Source of the DNA: Anarhynchus alexandrinus
Taxonomy: Eukaryota; Chordata; Aves; Charadriiformes; Charadriidae
DNA: 64,000 bases
Direction: 5' to 3'
Assembly (NCBI GenBank): GCA_008711295.1
Contig: VUYV01000055.1
Coordinates: 1-64,000 of the forward strand
A model generated the notes under the pieces. It saw only the letters and a program-made list of their open reading frames with translations, searched no databases and was not told where the DNA came from. Below are positions 24,759 to 36,923 of this stretch, in pieces (positions within the stretch are counted from its first letter, which is position 1; each line of letters begins with the position of its first letter). The translations under genes and the position numbers were made by a program.

Positions 24759-25337
24759 TGTACTGGGCTTAGCTGGGAGAGAGTTAACTTTCTTCATAGC
24801 AGCTTGTATGGTGCTGTTTTAGATTTATGACCAAAACAATACTGATAACATACATGTTCTCGATATTGCTGAACAGTGTTTGCACAGCACCAACATCTTC
24901 TCTGTTTCAGTCTGTCCCCCCGCAGTGAACTGGGGGCTGTGCAATAGGTGGTGAGGGGACACAACCAGGCAGACGACCCGCACTAACCACAGATATTCCA
25001 TTCCATATAGTGTCATGCTCAGCAATAAAAGGGAAAAGAAGGGGATTTAGGGAGGTTAGCCATCTTTTGCTTGGGAACTGGCTGGACATCGGTCTGCCCA
25101 CGGGAGGTGGTGAGTGATTGCCTTTGCATCACTTGTTTTGCTTTCTTTCTCTCTTCTTCCACTCATACTTCACTTATTAAACTTTTTAACTTCTTTTTTT
25201 TTTTTTTTTTNCTTTTCTTGCTTTTACTCTTCCTTTCCTCTTCCCCTGTCCCACTGAGGGGGTTGGGGGGTGTGTGTGTGTGACATGACCAAGCGTCTGT
25301 GTGGTGCTTAGCTGCCCACCCAGGTTATCCAACAACA
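24759..25337 (+). mobile_element. Second solo LTR, diverged relative of 16864-17438
   Basis: The start TGTACTGGGCTTAGCTGGGA, the AGTTAACTTTCTTCATAGCA block, the ATATTCCATTCCATATAGTG block and the U5 TGTGTGGTGCTTAGCTGC motif appear in the same order as in the LTR at 16864-17438, with many differences. An AATAAAAGG sequence near 25024 is in the TATA position, and ATTAAA at 25176-25181 is in the polyadenylation-signal position. A pyrimidine-rich insertion with an N at 25211 interrupts the U5 part. No internal retroviral sequence is adjacent. Confidence 0.8.
25190..25282. repeat. Pyrimidine tract with N and (TG)n inside the LTR
   Basis: A poly-T run of about 18 ends at an N (25211), continues as a CT-rich tract, and is followed by G-rich sequence and a (TG)n microsatellite at 25270-25282. 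Its length is uncertain because of the N. Confidence 0.85.
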
Positions 25338-26566
25338 CAGGGGCAGGGGAAAGAAGACTGTCTGAGACCTGGTTCCCTCCATTTAAGGGTAAAGAAAAGG
25401 AATGTGTTGAATTGTATTATTAAATGAAACAGGTAACAACTACTTCAGTAATCCAGCCATGACTGACAGTTCCCATTTCAGCCCAGCCTGCAAAGGCACT
25501 TGTCTTTACCTTGGTTAAACTGTGGCTATCTGCCAGAAATGCATTAAGGAACATCATTGACCCTATGGTCACATGTACTTTGTCCTGTTCTCTTCTATCT
25601 ACAGAAAAGAATATAGCATGCAATGCAAATTAATGAAAATTAAGCATTTTAGTTGCTTAAGTTTTATTTGTGTTTTGAAAATGAGTGTGACAGCTACATG
25701 GGAATTTATGTTATATCCTGAACTCATTTTCATAACCAACAAGTATTTAAAGAGAACAGAAGTTAAAATGCCAAATGTGATCAGTACTTTTATTAATCTA
25801 ATAAGGTGAATTAGCGGATGATATGCAGTCTTCCTGAGCTGTGCTCTATGAACACGTCAATACAATTCCTGCCATTCCAAATATCCTACTTTACACATGC
25901 AAAATTCATTTCTATAAGCAATCACCACCATGCACTTGACTTCTGTTCTTCTGATGAGCTCTCCTACTAGCATCCTTATCTCACACATTAATAATGGAGA
26001 TGAGAGTTTCCACAAAAACTCCTCTCTCCAGTACACTATGGACAATCAAACAAAAAACTCTTCCAGGAATTGTATTCAGTAGATTCTTTACAGCTGGAAT
26101 TCTCCATTTATAGATATAGAGATTTTTTTTAAACAGCTATTACTCAGTTTCAACACTATATTTATATTGGTCACTCTTCAAGAGGCTGGAAGTAGTAGAC
26201 AAGTTGGATTGTATCTCTTTTCAGCAATGCTGAGTTTCTGGTACACAACAGCTAACCACATGATTACTGTTCTGATTTCAAGAAGATCTTAAAGAACATT
26301 TATTCTGAAGTGTTCATTAATAACAAAGATCCCCCCCTCCCCCCGTCTCAGTGCATTAGCTAATATAAGGATGTTAATTTTGGATAATATGTGGATATTA
26401 ATATTTCTACATAAAGCTCAGCTACAACACAATACAAATGCACTTCTCTATAAAACAAAAGAACAGAAAAAGAAAAAAAGCTGAGGAATATCAGTGCCTT
26501 GACACTGATCAGCACTTCCAGGATTAATATTCATTTGTAACAGATAGTTTTGCAAGAGTTCAGTAC

Positions 26567-26597
26567 AAAAAAAAAAAAAATAAAGAAAGAAAGAAAG
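26567..26597. repeat. Poly-A and (AAAG)n microsatellite
   Basis: About 14 A followed by TAAAG and AAAG units. Simple repeat. Confidence 0.9.
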
Positions 26598-27958
26598 CAA
26601 TCCAAAAAGCCATCTTGCTCACTCTTAAGGAGCAGCTTGTATGTCTCTTGAGACAGTGATGATATGGTCATTGCATGTGATAATAGCACTATGTATGTAT
26701 TTGATACAATATAAATAAAAGATCACCTAACAGAGTTGCTTTTGAATATAATCAACTATTTATACACTCCACCGTCCCCTCCATAGCAGAAATATGCCTA
26801 GTAACATGACATCTGACGCAGCCTTGTGGGAAAATGTTTGATAGACATGTTTTCTAGAGTGTAACCAGAGTAAATAAACATCAGCAAAAACAGTAACATT
26901 TCTACTACTCCCTGTTTTATTAATTTACCTCAGTTCCCCAGTCAAAAATCAAGATGAGTGAAGATTGCTGCATCTCACACAATTTTATGAGAAAACCCCT
27001 TTGGAGTATTTGCAAGAGGTTCTTCAAGTACTGCCCTAAGACAGTCAGTCAATAACACCCAGATACCTTCTGACAGTTTAGTCACCATTTTACTCTGCAC
27101 TTCTCTGTGAAACCAAGAAACTAGTACCATATTTTCTTCTAGGAAGATGAATAGGATTTGTTTAAACAAATTAAATACTAATGGCTAGTAATTTTTCTTT
27201 TACATATATTCACTTGACTGTTTCTCACCCTCGTGTTCCCACACTGAGGACGAAACTTTTACATCCTGTTTAGGAGACACAGAAGTGTTCACAACCCAGA
27301 GAACTGCTGTAATTACCTTAACCACTCTTCCAGCCCGTGACTTCCCATGGCTACTCAAACATGCTGCTCTTGTGCCTCTGACTACATAGTTTTTACTTAG
27401 TTGCTCAGGACCTGAGTATCACTCTCACTGCTGAACACTTTGTTTTAGGCTAAATTCCGACACGCTCACTCATCCACACAGACAATGTCTGATTTTGCAA
27501 ATAGTCCAATGTATTGGGAAGTGGTTCTGCTGACGAAAACAGACGACACTGTAGAATTAAAGTCTGGAGCATGTATGTTTCAGAGTATACACGATTAACT
27601 CTAGTCTGAGCCAATGGGCTGAATGCTCTTTAGCAGTTGGAGAGCATTAGACATGCTTCTGAAATGCATACGCCATATTACTTCATACAGAAGGAACATA
27701 GTTTTAAGGAAGTGCAGACCATTCCCTAAAGCAGACCAAGCATGGATGTTTGGAAATTAGCTTCAAAATTTTAGTCCTCATATGAGCACAAATGAAGATG
27801 TACCCATAGTATAAAGGCTAATTCACACTTCAACTGCACTTTGGGGTGAATTCAGTAGACCTCCGGCTAAAAGAGACCCTTAAAATGAATCATAAGAGGG
27901 AAGTTTCCAGGACTCAGTTGTTCTAATTGTTCCAAGAAAATAAGCCTTTTTTCAGTGA

Positions 27959-28052
27959 AGGAAAAAAAAAAAAAAACCAAACCCAAACAATCCCCCCCCA
28001 AAACCCCAACTCCACAAATAAAAACAAATAAACAAGCAAGCAACCCCCCCCA
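27959..28052. repeat. A/C-rich low-complexity tract
   Basis: Poly-A, CCAAACCC and AAAC units with two C runs of eight. It produces a spurious minus-strand frame. Confidence 0.85.
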
Positions 28053-28530
28053 CACTTTTAACCAAGGCTCCTTTATGCTTTTCTAGCCCTAATATAAGGA
28101 ACTAGAGCAAAGAATGAAAAATTGCACTGAGTATCTGTGCTGTAGAGAATAAAGAGCTATTTAAAATATTCAGATAGCAAGGAAGAGTTTGATTATGCTT
28201 TGTGTTCTCCATGTCTTTACCCATTAGGAATTGATTAATTTTCCATTGTCTTGCTATTTGGAAAGGTGGAAGAGGAGAAAGAAACACTGATATGCTGCTG
28301 TTACATTTGTTAAAGTGTTTATTCACTCATTGCCACCATTTCTGCTCCTATTTCTGAGATAAGGAAAGGATCACAGGACCTCATTGTTAATAATGACTGA
28401 AGGAAGGACAGAATCTCATTTTCAGCATTGTAGGAACAAGGCAGAGGGTACAATCTCTTTACTCAGAAAAATCAAAAATAACCCAACAAAAAAACAGGAA
28501 AAGAACAAAGAGCCATTTTAAATCATAAAT

Positions 28531-28620
28531 ATTGTTAATATATACTTATAATATAAATCAGTATATTATAAGTAAACACTGCTAGTATACAAGGAAGCAC
28601 TGTTAATATATATTTATAAC
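28531..28620. repeat. AT-rich block with a perfect 13-bp inverted repeat
   Basis: TACTTATAATATA (28543-28555) and TATATTATAAGTA (28562-28574) are exact reverse complements separated by AATCAG. About 68 bases downstream the left part recurs as a near-direct repeat (TTGTTAATATATACTTATAA at 28533 against CTGTTAATATATATTTATAA at 28600). The block can form a stable AT hairpin. Confidence 0.85.
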
Positions 28621-29520
28621 ACCGAATATTAGCTCATTTATATAAGTAATCTCATAAATTCAGGAGAATTACTTACTGACATCAAATTTTGCATATAAGA
28701 AAACATTTAAAGAATCTGGATTCCACAGAGGACCTAGGGCTATTTTCACTTCTTCCCTTAACTCTTATTTCCCTTAACTTTGCTTTGAATTGTATTTCAT
28801 TCTTTCAGATGTATCAGGACTCTCTTTTGTTTAAAAGACTTAATTCTCACATTGTTTTATCATACGGATTCAGAGGGCCAACAATTACATATACTGGAAG
28901 TGATCTAGGTCTGAAAATAAATCCTCTCCAAAAGAAACTTTTATACTTATACTATGCAAAGCAAATTCAGTTAATGAAGATATCAGTAGAAAAATAATTT
29001 TAATTAAAACTGGTCAGATATCAATCATCAGGTCTCATACAGATCCACAACTCCAAAATTTTAATGGAACATGTTGCATTCCATGTTGCTAATAGAAGGG
29101 TCCAATTACTGTATTTATACACAGCCTCCCATTTTTGTTTTGTTGCATTTTTATTAATATATGGACAGTTTGTTCTGAATAGTCCTACTTATCAGTTCTA
29201 TTCTATATGACAGGTATTTCATTACAAAATTAGAGTCCTCTTTCAGTGAAGTGTCTCAGTCAATCTTTTGAACATCCTTTGACTTGAGATTCCTATCAGA
29301 GGAGCTACCTGCCCTTCATTTGCAAGAGGTAGTTCACTAAGAGAAAAGAATTGATATATATTACTTCTCCTTGCTCTTCTGAACACTACAGAGACATCAG
29401 TATGCAAATAGGATTAGCCTCCTAAATAATGGAATTTGAAGACCTAGTCTGGTCACAATTCACATAGTTCATTTTTACCTGCGACCTCAGAAGGAAAGCA
29501 ATTTTGTGTATTCAGAGAGG

Positions 29521-29539
29521 AAATAAATAAATAAATAAA
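29521..29539. repeat. (AAAT)n microsatellite
   Basis: Four to five AAAT units. Confidence 0.9.
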
Positions 29540-30791
29540 AGAATAAGAGTATGAAGGAGTTTTGTCCCCTTGTTTGACTTTTAAGAAACCCAAATAACCA
29601 CAAGCAGCAGAGTGATTTTATGCTGGCTTTGTCCAACTACTCCTGGCTGGGAAAGCAACAGTAATCCAACATGCTGATAAAAACAGAGCTATACCATTTA
29701 AGTATAAAGAGTGAAAGAATCCTTGAGTTGTCTTATTTATATTTCACAAAAGTGTTTACCCAAACGTTCTTCGAATGTATTACTTCTAATCAAGTTCTGC
29801 CTTCTAATACCAAATGCCTTGCTGAGTAGACAATTTCAGACATTAGGCAGAACTTGATGGTGTGTCATGTGCATTTACAGAATAATGGATTAGTCACTTA
29901 CCAATGACCAGCCTCATTCATGTTCATTTGATGTTGAGTTAAAAGCAAATCGTCCAGGTAAGTGGAAGCCGTGACTGCCAGAGCTGAAAATCCTGAAAGC
30001 ATTATACGCCAAGTGTTACCACAGCACTTCCTGCCAAAAACATTCTTAAACAGTGCAATATTTGTGTTCATTCGCATCTGTTAGAAGCTAAAGACCGAGC
30101 ACAGCTAATTCTTATTCCTAAGAGAACATTACCTCATCAATTATTTCTAGGAGACTTTCATTTCAGTTACATTTTGTGTCCATCAAGATTCTTAAATTAA
30201 AAAGATCCAAATAATCTGTGGACACAGCCAAATTGAGACTAGCTTCTCATGAATATATTACTTAATAGTCATCCCTCTCCAACAACTACTTTCCTTTTGT
30301 TATGCAGCTTATGTATCTGTACTATAATCTATTGGATAGCAACACACATTCAGGAATACACTGGTGGATCATTAGAGAATATTAAACACAAGAGTAACCA
30401 ACCTCAGTAAATGAACTGGCCCAGATTTTTCTTGCATAGCTCAATTTGGATAAGCACTAAAAGTAGTTCAAGGAGAAAGAAGCTGTAGTTTCCACAAAAC
30501 TTCAGTATATTAAACTGCTTCAGATGATTGAATATATATGAAAATTGTCAAAAAGGAGAAAATTAGGTGCTGGGACACAATTTTTAATTTCTAAGTATGG
30601 TGAAAATTGGCAACCCTGAAAATTTGTCATAAAGAGCATTAAGGTCGCAGGTTAGAATATATAAGTAAACCACCAGAAAAGAGCTTCACAGAGTGTAACT
30701 CACTGTAAGAAGTGTAGCAGCAAAATTTATATATTCTTGCTCAAATGAGCGTGATTGTTTTCTTCTGGTTGCTGGAGGAAATGGGCAAACA

Positions 30792-30975
30792 AGACGTCAT
30801 GAGGTCCCACAATGGAAAATGCAAAGTCCTACATCTGGAATAGAGTAACCCTAAGAAAAGTACAAGCTCTGATATAGGCAGAAAAGAATCTGGGTATCCT
30901 GGTCATCATCACATCCTTGAACAAAGGGAAACAGCACACTGGGTTGTATCAACAAAACCATAATCTGACCGAGTA
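30792..30975 (+). mobile_element. Old CR1 ORF2 scrap
   Basis: The order CATGAGGTCCCACAATGG, AAATGCAAAGTCCTACATCT, AGAATCTGGGTATCCTGGTC, AGGGAAACAGCACACTGG follows the CR1 ORF2 segment that encodes the 'KCKVLHLG ... KDLGVL ... QQCA' region. Both ends are missing and the frame is broken. Divergence is high, so this is one of the oldest CR1 pieces here. Confidence 0.7.
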
Positions 30976-33900
30976 AGCTAGTTAAGTGCAAGTAGCTTTG
31001 CAAGACGACTTCCGCAGGAGATTTCTTCTAAGCAGTTCTCAGATATCCTATGCTTCCCTGTATTTCCTTTTCACGGTATTTTTCATAGTAAGATGAAAAG
31101 CTAGTGTATCTTCTTCCAGAAGAGGCCTTGTGTCTTCCTCCTGGAGCCTTTCATCCAGTGCTTGGCTTTGTGATATGGCATCAGTTCAATCCCAGGACAG
31201 CAAAGAATCACACTTGTAATTGCTAAGATGGAAGAGAATAATGCATCCCTCTAGAGAGCTCAGAGTAGATTGCTCTTACAGACTTGCATTCAGGTTTTGT
31301 TTGTTTTTTTAAATGACTGTAATGATTCTCGTCAGTCATCAGATAATGCAACATCAGGGGACAAAGGAAATTAGTTTTCAATGTCAGAAAAATGAATGAA
31401 TTACAAACAGCTGTGAGATTTGTAAGGAGAGAAAGGCTGGTTCACAAAGAATCTATTTATGGAAACTAGCATGCACTGATCCAACAGCCAGACTGAAGTT
31501 GTGTAGGTGATGGAGGAAAAAAATGAAGCAAACTGTGGGGCAAACTGGCCAGGTAAAAATGCTTGGGGTGGTGCAACAGTGTCATATTTAGCACCCTCTG
31601 TGCTCAGACAGCAGAGAGCCAACCTCAGAATTAAAAGATCTGTTTGCAGCCTGTCGATGGCTAACAACCTCCCAGGGACTAAGGGGAAAGGGGATCCTTC
31701 CATTTCAAAATCCTTAGTCTTTTAGTCTTCTGTGGTGAATGCTGTGCTTGAGAAAGCTGGTATGGATGTGTATACAGCTATAGAAGTTGTTTCTTTCTTT
31801 TCAGTACTTTTATTTCTGTGATTCTTTTGTTCTTTTGCCCACACCAGTCGGTGTATGGTGTGTGTAACATAAACAGATGCCTGAGCAGCTTCATGAAATG
31901 CTCTCACCAAAGCACGTGTCACAGCTCTTTTGCAGAGACCAATGTGTGTCCAAGATGTTCTGACACCTCACTGGCTCATTGAATTTTCCTCTTTTGATGT
32001 CAGAGTGGATGCTTCAGCAAGGGATTTTTCCCTTCCAGATTTTGTAAACTCTGTGGAATGTCAAAAGCTCTCAAGGTCACATTAGGCTCTCATTTCCACC
32101 TGTATATGCCGTTTTGACACAGCTCAGTGAAAATGTAAAGGAATCTCTAAAAACAAAGAAAATGCTTGGATCCTGAAGCCCAGTAGGCTCAAATTTAAGA
32201 TCAAGCTTTAAATGAATAAATAACATCTTAGCACAAAGATTTAAAAAAAAAAAAAATCTCTGTGGAATCAGCAGCACACATTTCGGCAGTAGAATCCTTT
32301 TGTCATGCTTGTATAACCACCACCACTTCGAACAATACATCCAGAAACCAACCAGTATAACAGCTTTCAGTTCTTCAGAGGTTTTTATATCATCTAGCTC
32401 AGTGTACACGATACAAGCATTTACATAAGGGCAACAGAATATAGCTTTCTGCAGTTTAACATTTGTTCATTGTCCTCATAACTCTATCTAAATTTAGTTC
32501 AGCTTCTCAATCAAAGAACCTAGAAAGTCACACATTAAAGTGTACAATCAATATTTTGTATTTATAGAATCGTGTAACACATACTCATTAAACTTGCCAG
32601 AAATCTGTAAAAAAGCCCACCCCTTCTTAGAAGATTTACATATATGAGTAGATTGTTCATTAAGATTGCAAAATCAGATCATTGTGTTGACAGATGCTTA
32701 TGTATCCAGAACGTGAACCAAAGTCTACATCTGACTTGATTAAAATAAACAGAGTTTCTCCCAGTTTATTTCTGTAACTGAATATAGCGTCTGACTTCAT
32801 TCAGTATTTCTCACAGGCTTTGTATGATGTCTAACAGAAACATTTCCACAGCATCAATGACAAAATACTTGATTTCTCCAGGCAAAATTACATATTGGAA
32901 ACATACAAGTGTCCATAATTTAAATTGATTCCAACAATGCAGTTAGAATACTGTAGAAAAACACAGTGCACCATCTTCTGAGCATTTTCTAAATTATACA
33001 TAATTACACATGGCTAGCTTTTAAGGAATGTATTATTAATTTGTTGGGTGATTTGGTTAGCTAATCATTGGTAATAAAGACTTGCAATAATCTCTTATAC
33101 ATATATAATCATGTTAAACTCATCGGAACAATAGTTTTAAAGATAATTTTATGGGCAGTAGAGTGAAAATTGTTATTAAGGACAGCAATAGGATTAGCTC
33201 GATAGCAACAGTTCTGTGCTAAGAGAAAACCCTCACAGGACATAGCACGAAGACTGTCAACAAGCTTGTGCTATTTGCTTCTGGGGACTCATCAGTGTAC
33301 CTCACTAATGTCTCAGCCAACAGAACTGTCACCTCTTTGGGAGGCTCGGATTGCACGATTTAATAACATATTTTGTATGAGGAGAGGATCTTTGGCCTCA
33401 CAGTTCCTTTGTGGAACGGCACCAAATTTGGGGGTGGGAGAAGTAAGAAGTTTCAGACAGGAATGTTCACCTAGGATGTTCAGGGAGACAGGTTAACACC
33501 TAAAAAAACTGTGCAGTGCCAGCTTTTCAAAACAAAGATCAGCTAAAAACATGCTCCTACTATGTGTACAAATACACCAGATTACGCAAGAACTGTAAAG
33601 TTCACAAAGACCTTATCTAAAAAATAAATCTCTCCCAAAATAGTTTTGTATCAATTTATCTAAATATGATCTGTTACTTAGAGCCTAGTTCAACATAAGA
33701 AAGAAGTAGACCAAAGCAATGACAAGGGCATGGTCAAACTGGTAACAGAGGTGACATAAGGAACTGTGAAGATGAAGGAAGAAAACAGATGCAGCCAGTC
33801 ACTGCCAATTTCCACTCAGGCACCAGCAACATCCTAAACTGCTCTGACCCAACCATGTGAGAGCTGCATTGGATTACCTAAATGAAAATGGAAATGGCTT

Positions 33901-35955
33901 AAACTGATAAGTTTTTGGTATGAGGACAAGTCCTAAAAAATACATGTGTACATGTGTAGAAAGAAGAAAAATAAAAGTTAGAAATGCATCAAATCCTTTT
34001 TTATTTCAGGAGAAGCTGTCCTGCAAGAGCTACTCAGCCTGCTTATTAACCCATAACTTCCAGTAACCCACCTCACCCATCTCTTGTAACTAACTCCCTT
34101 TGTCTTGGAGGCAAAGAGGAGAGAGAATAAGCAAATCAAACACAGCAAGTTGACACAGTTCTGTCAAGAGCAGCCAAAAACCTGTCCACCACCTGAGATG
34201 TGCAGTCACAATCCGGCCTTTCTGCTGATTTTACTGGCTGCCAGATCACACCCTGTAAGGAGGAATAAAGGATTGATTCCCCTTCCCACCTTCAAACAAA
34301 AGCACAGAAATCTGCTTTTAACTGAATTATTCAGTAAGCCTGATGTTTGGTTGGGTTTTTTTTTCTTGGTTTTTTGTTTGTTTGTTTTAAATACAGAAGA
34401 TTTTAAATCTAGTTATTTTCAAATTTATTTGGAAATATTCACTTGCAAGTTCTTGTGATTATATTAGAAACCAACTTTCAACATCTAATGTGAAAGTAAT
34501 AGAAGAAAATATGCCAAAACTTAGCACTTGAAAAGGAAATCTCAGTAGGATTAGGGTAATAATCAGTTTGTTAATATACATACAAACTCACAGTAGGTTC
34601 CTAGTCAAGCTGAAATTTAAAGCAATATTAATTTTTTTCTTCTTTTCAGTGGTTTATGTTTTCATATTTCTCTAGAGATTAAGTTTTCATTTCCTTGTCC
34701 CATTCTACACAAAGTCTGAAGAATACAATTGTATTAAATATATGTATAAAGACTGCTTCTTCCACAAATCTGAATTCTAAATCCAGCAGTGGTTGATTCG
34801 AGAAAGACTCCAGCTTTCAGTGTGGGTTTTTTTCAGTTGCCTTTATTTATTTGTTTTAATACTAAAGCCCAAAATACAGTTGGGTTGGGTTGTTTTCTAA
34901 GATTTCATGAACCTACCAATCTTGAAGAAACCCGTGTTGTGCAATATCAGCATTATGGGAAACTGAAGAGAATACTCTATTAGATCGAGACAAGGAGAAG
35001 AAGGAATACAACAATGTTTATTGAAATTTATAACAATGACAGACCCTGAACACCCTTTACGGTTATACACTGCAAGGTCCTTATAACATAATTGTTTCAG
35101 GATATAGAAAGCCCAAATAAAGGTTTGTTGTTTGTTTTCTTTTAAAACTGGTCTGCAGATATGGTAGTTAGACTGTCATGCATTAACAGAGAAAGAATTA
35201 ATTTTCTGATACATGTCATTTTATTCTTGACATATATCTATAGACTCCTGGTTTTAGTACGTAAATAAGTTCCATAGAAGAAAACATTTTTAGTTCATGC
35301 CTAATAAAAATTAATCCATTAACTGAATTTTAGACAGATTTTCGACAAAAACATTTTAATTCTGTCATGGGAGAAAGCAAAGCCCAGAATCAACACATAT
35401 TGATCTGCCCCTATTTGAAAGAAAATTGGGGCGGGGGGGGNNNNNNNNNNNNGGGGGCGGAGGCAGGGTGCTTTTAAGAAATTTTTACTGGAATATATTT
35501 TATTTTGGTTTTAGACAATTGAAACAGATAGAAGGTAAATGTGAACAATATAGGATGTAAGCAATTGCATATGTACCATTTTCTAGCCTTATAAACCCCA
35601 TCCTTGTAATGTACAAATATCCTGATTTTATACACTCCGATGTACTAGATTTAAAAGAGTTCACCAAGACATGGAAAACGAAATTTTACGCGCCATCTTT
35701 ACCCCATGATTCTTGTAAGCTAGCTGTGAAGTAGAATTGAAATGGGACACTACTATGAAATACTGTAAGCATCACTTGAAGGAAATATGTGCACAGTATT
35801 TAAGTTATCATTGGTCTTTTCCCTCCCCCTTCTTTTATACAAGAAGTGTTCCAGGAACAGACACATTCTAGCAAATCTTTACACCAAAGTACACTGAATT
35901 AGGCAGAGCTTTTCAAAGAAGACAGAAGATAGTTTGCCTATATCATATTTTATCT
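30976..35955. other. Unique sequence, no gene recognised
   Basis: About 5 kb of AT-rich DNA with poly-A at 32239-32257, T-rich tracts near 34358-34390, and a G run interrupted by 12 N at 35441-35452. Two antiparallel frames overlap at 31401-31725 without any recognised domain. Confidence 0.5.
35430..35461. repeat. G-rich tract with a 12-base N gap
   Basis: GGGGCGGGGGGGG, then twelve N, then GGGGGCGGAGGC. The unresolved core is probably a longer G-rich repeat that did not sequence well. Confidence 0.9.
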
Positions 35956-36923
35956 TAGAATCATAGAATGGTTTAGGTTGGAAAGGACCTTGAAGATCAT
36001 CGAGTTCCAACCCCCCTGCCATAGGCAGGGACACCTCCCACTAGACCAGGTTGCCCAAGGCCACGTCCAGCCTGGCCTTGAACACTTCCAGGGATGGGGA
36101 CTCAACAACCTCTCTGGGCAACCTGTTCCAGTGCCTCACCACCCTCAAAGTGAAAAACTTCTTCCTAATGTTCAATCTAAACCTGCCCTCTTCCAGTTTG
36201 AAGCCATTCCCCCTCGTCCTGTCACTACATGCCCTAGTAAAAAGTCCTTCCCCAGCTCTCCTGTAGGCCCCCTTTAGGTACTGAAAGGCCGCAATAAGAT
36301 CTCCCCGGAGCCTTCTCTTCTCCAGGCTGAACAGCCCCAACTCCTTCAGCCTCTCCTCATAGGAGAGGTGCTCCAGCCCTCGGATCATCCTCGTGGCCCT
36401 CCTCTGGACACGCTCCAACAGGTCCATGTCCTTCTTATGTTGGGGACTCCAGAGCTGGACGCAGTACTCCAGGTGGGGTCTCACGAGAGTGGAGTAGAGG
36501 GGCAGAATCACCTCCCTCGCCCTGCTGGCCACACTTCTTTTGATGCAGCCCAGGATGCGGTTGGCCTTCTGGGCTGCGATCGCACATTGCTGGCTCATGT
36601 TGAGCTTCTCGTCGATCAGCACACCCAGGTCCTTCTCCTCAGTGCTGCTCTCCAGCCATTCCCCGCCCAACCTGTAATTGTGCTTGGGATTGCCCCGACC
36701 TAGATGTAAGACCTTGCATTTGGCCTTATTGAACTGCATGAGGTTGGCTTGGGCCCACCTCTCCAGCCTGTCCAGGTCCCTCTGGATGGCATCCCTCCCT
36801 TCCAGCGTGTCTACCTCGCCAAACAGCTTGGTATCATCGGCAAACTTGCTGAGGGTGCTCTCGACCCCACTGTCCATATCTCCTACAAAGATGTTGAACA
36901 GTACAGGTCCCAGCACCGACCCT
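35956..36923 (-). mobile_element. CR1 LINE, 5'-truncated, best preserved copy
   Basis: Read on the minus strand, the copy begins abruptly in the reverse-transcriptase region at about 36923. It contains the full C-terminal part of ORF2, a stop at 36041-36043, an 85-base 3' UTR, and ends in the CR1 tail (AGAATCATAGAATGG on the plus strand from 35956). The 5' truncation and intact 3' end are the normal product of target-primed reverse transcription. Of the CR1 copies here it has the longest unbroken frame, so it is likely among the youngest. Confidence 0.95.
36041..36916 (-). pseudogene. CR1 ORF2 C-terminal fragment, 291 codons open
   Basis: The open frame carries the reverse-transcriptase catalytic box FADD at residues 25-28 of the frame, followed by [30 protein letters not shown], the [18 protein letters not shown] block, [46 protein letters not shown], and ends ALGNLV. 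These are the landmarks of the last third of CR1 ORF2 in the right order. The methionine at the start is internal to the family protein. The endonuclease and the N-terminal reverse-transcriptase motifs are absent, so no active enzyme is expected although no stop or frameshift is visible. Confidence 0.93.

Larger units (their letters stand above)
25338..30791. other. Unique sequence with microsatellites, no gene recognised
   Basis: About 5.4 kb of AT-rich DNA. It contains (AAAG)n at 26567-26597, an A/C-rich tract at 27959-28052, an AT-rich inverted repeat at 28543-28574 and (AAAT)n at 29521-29539. None of the frames, the longest being 102 codons at 28689-28997, shows a known domain. Confidence 0.5.
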
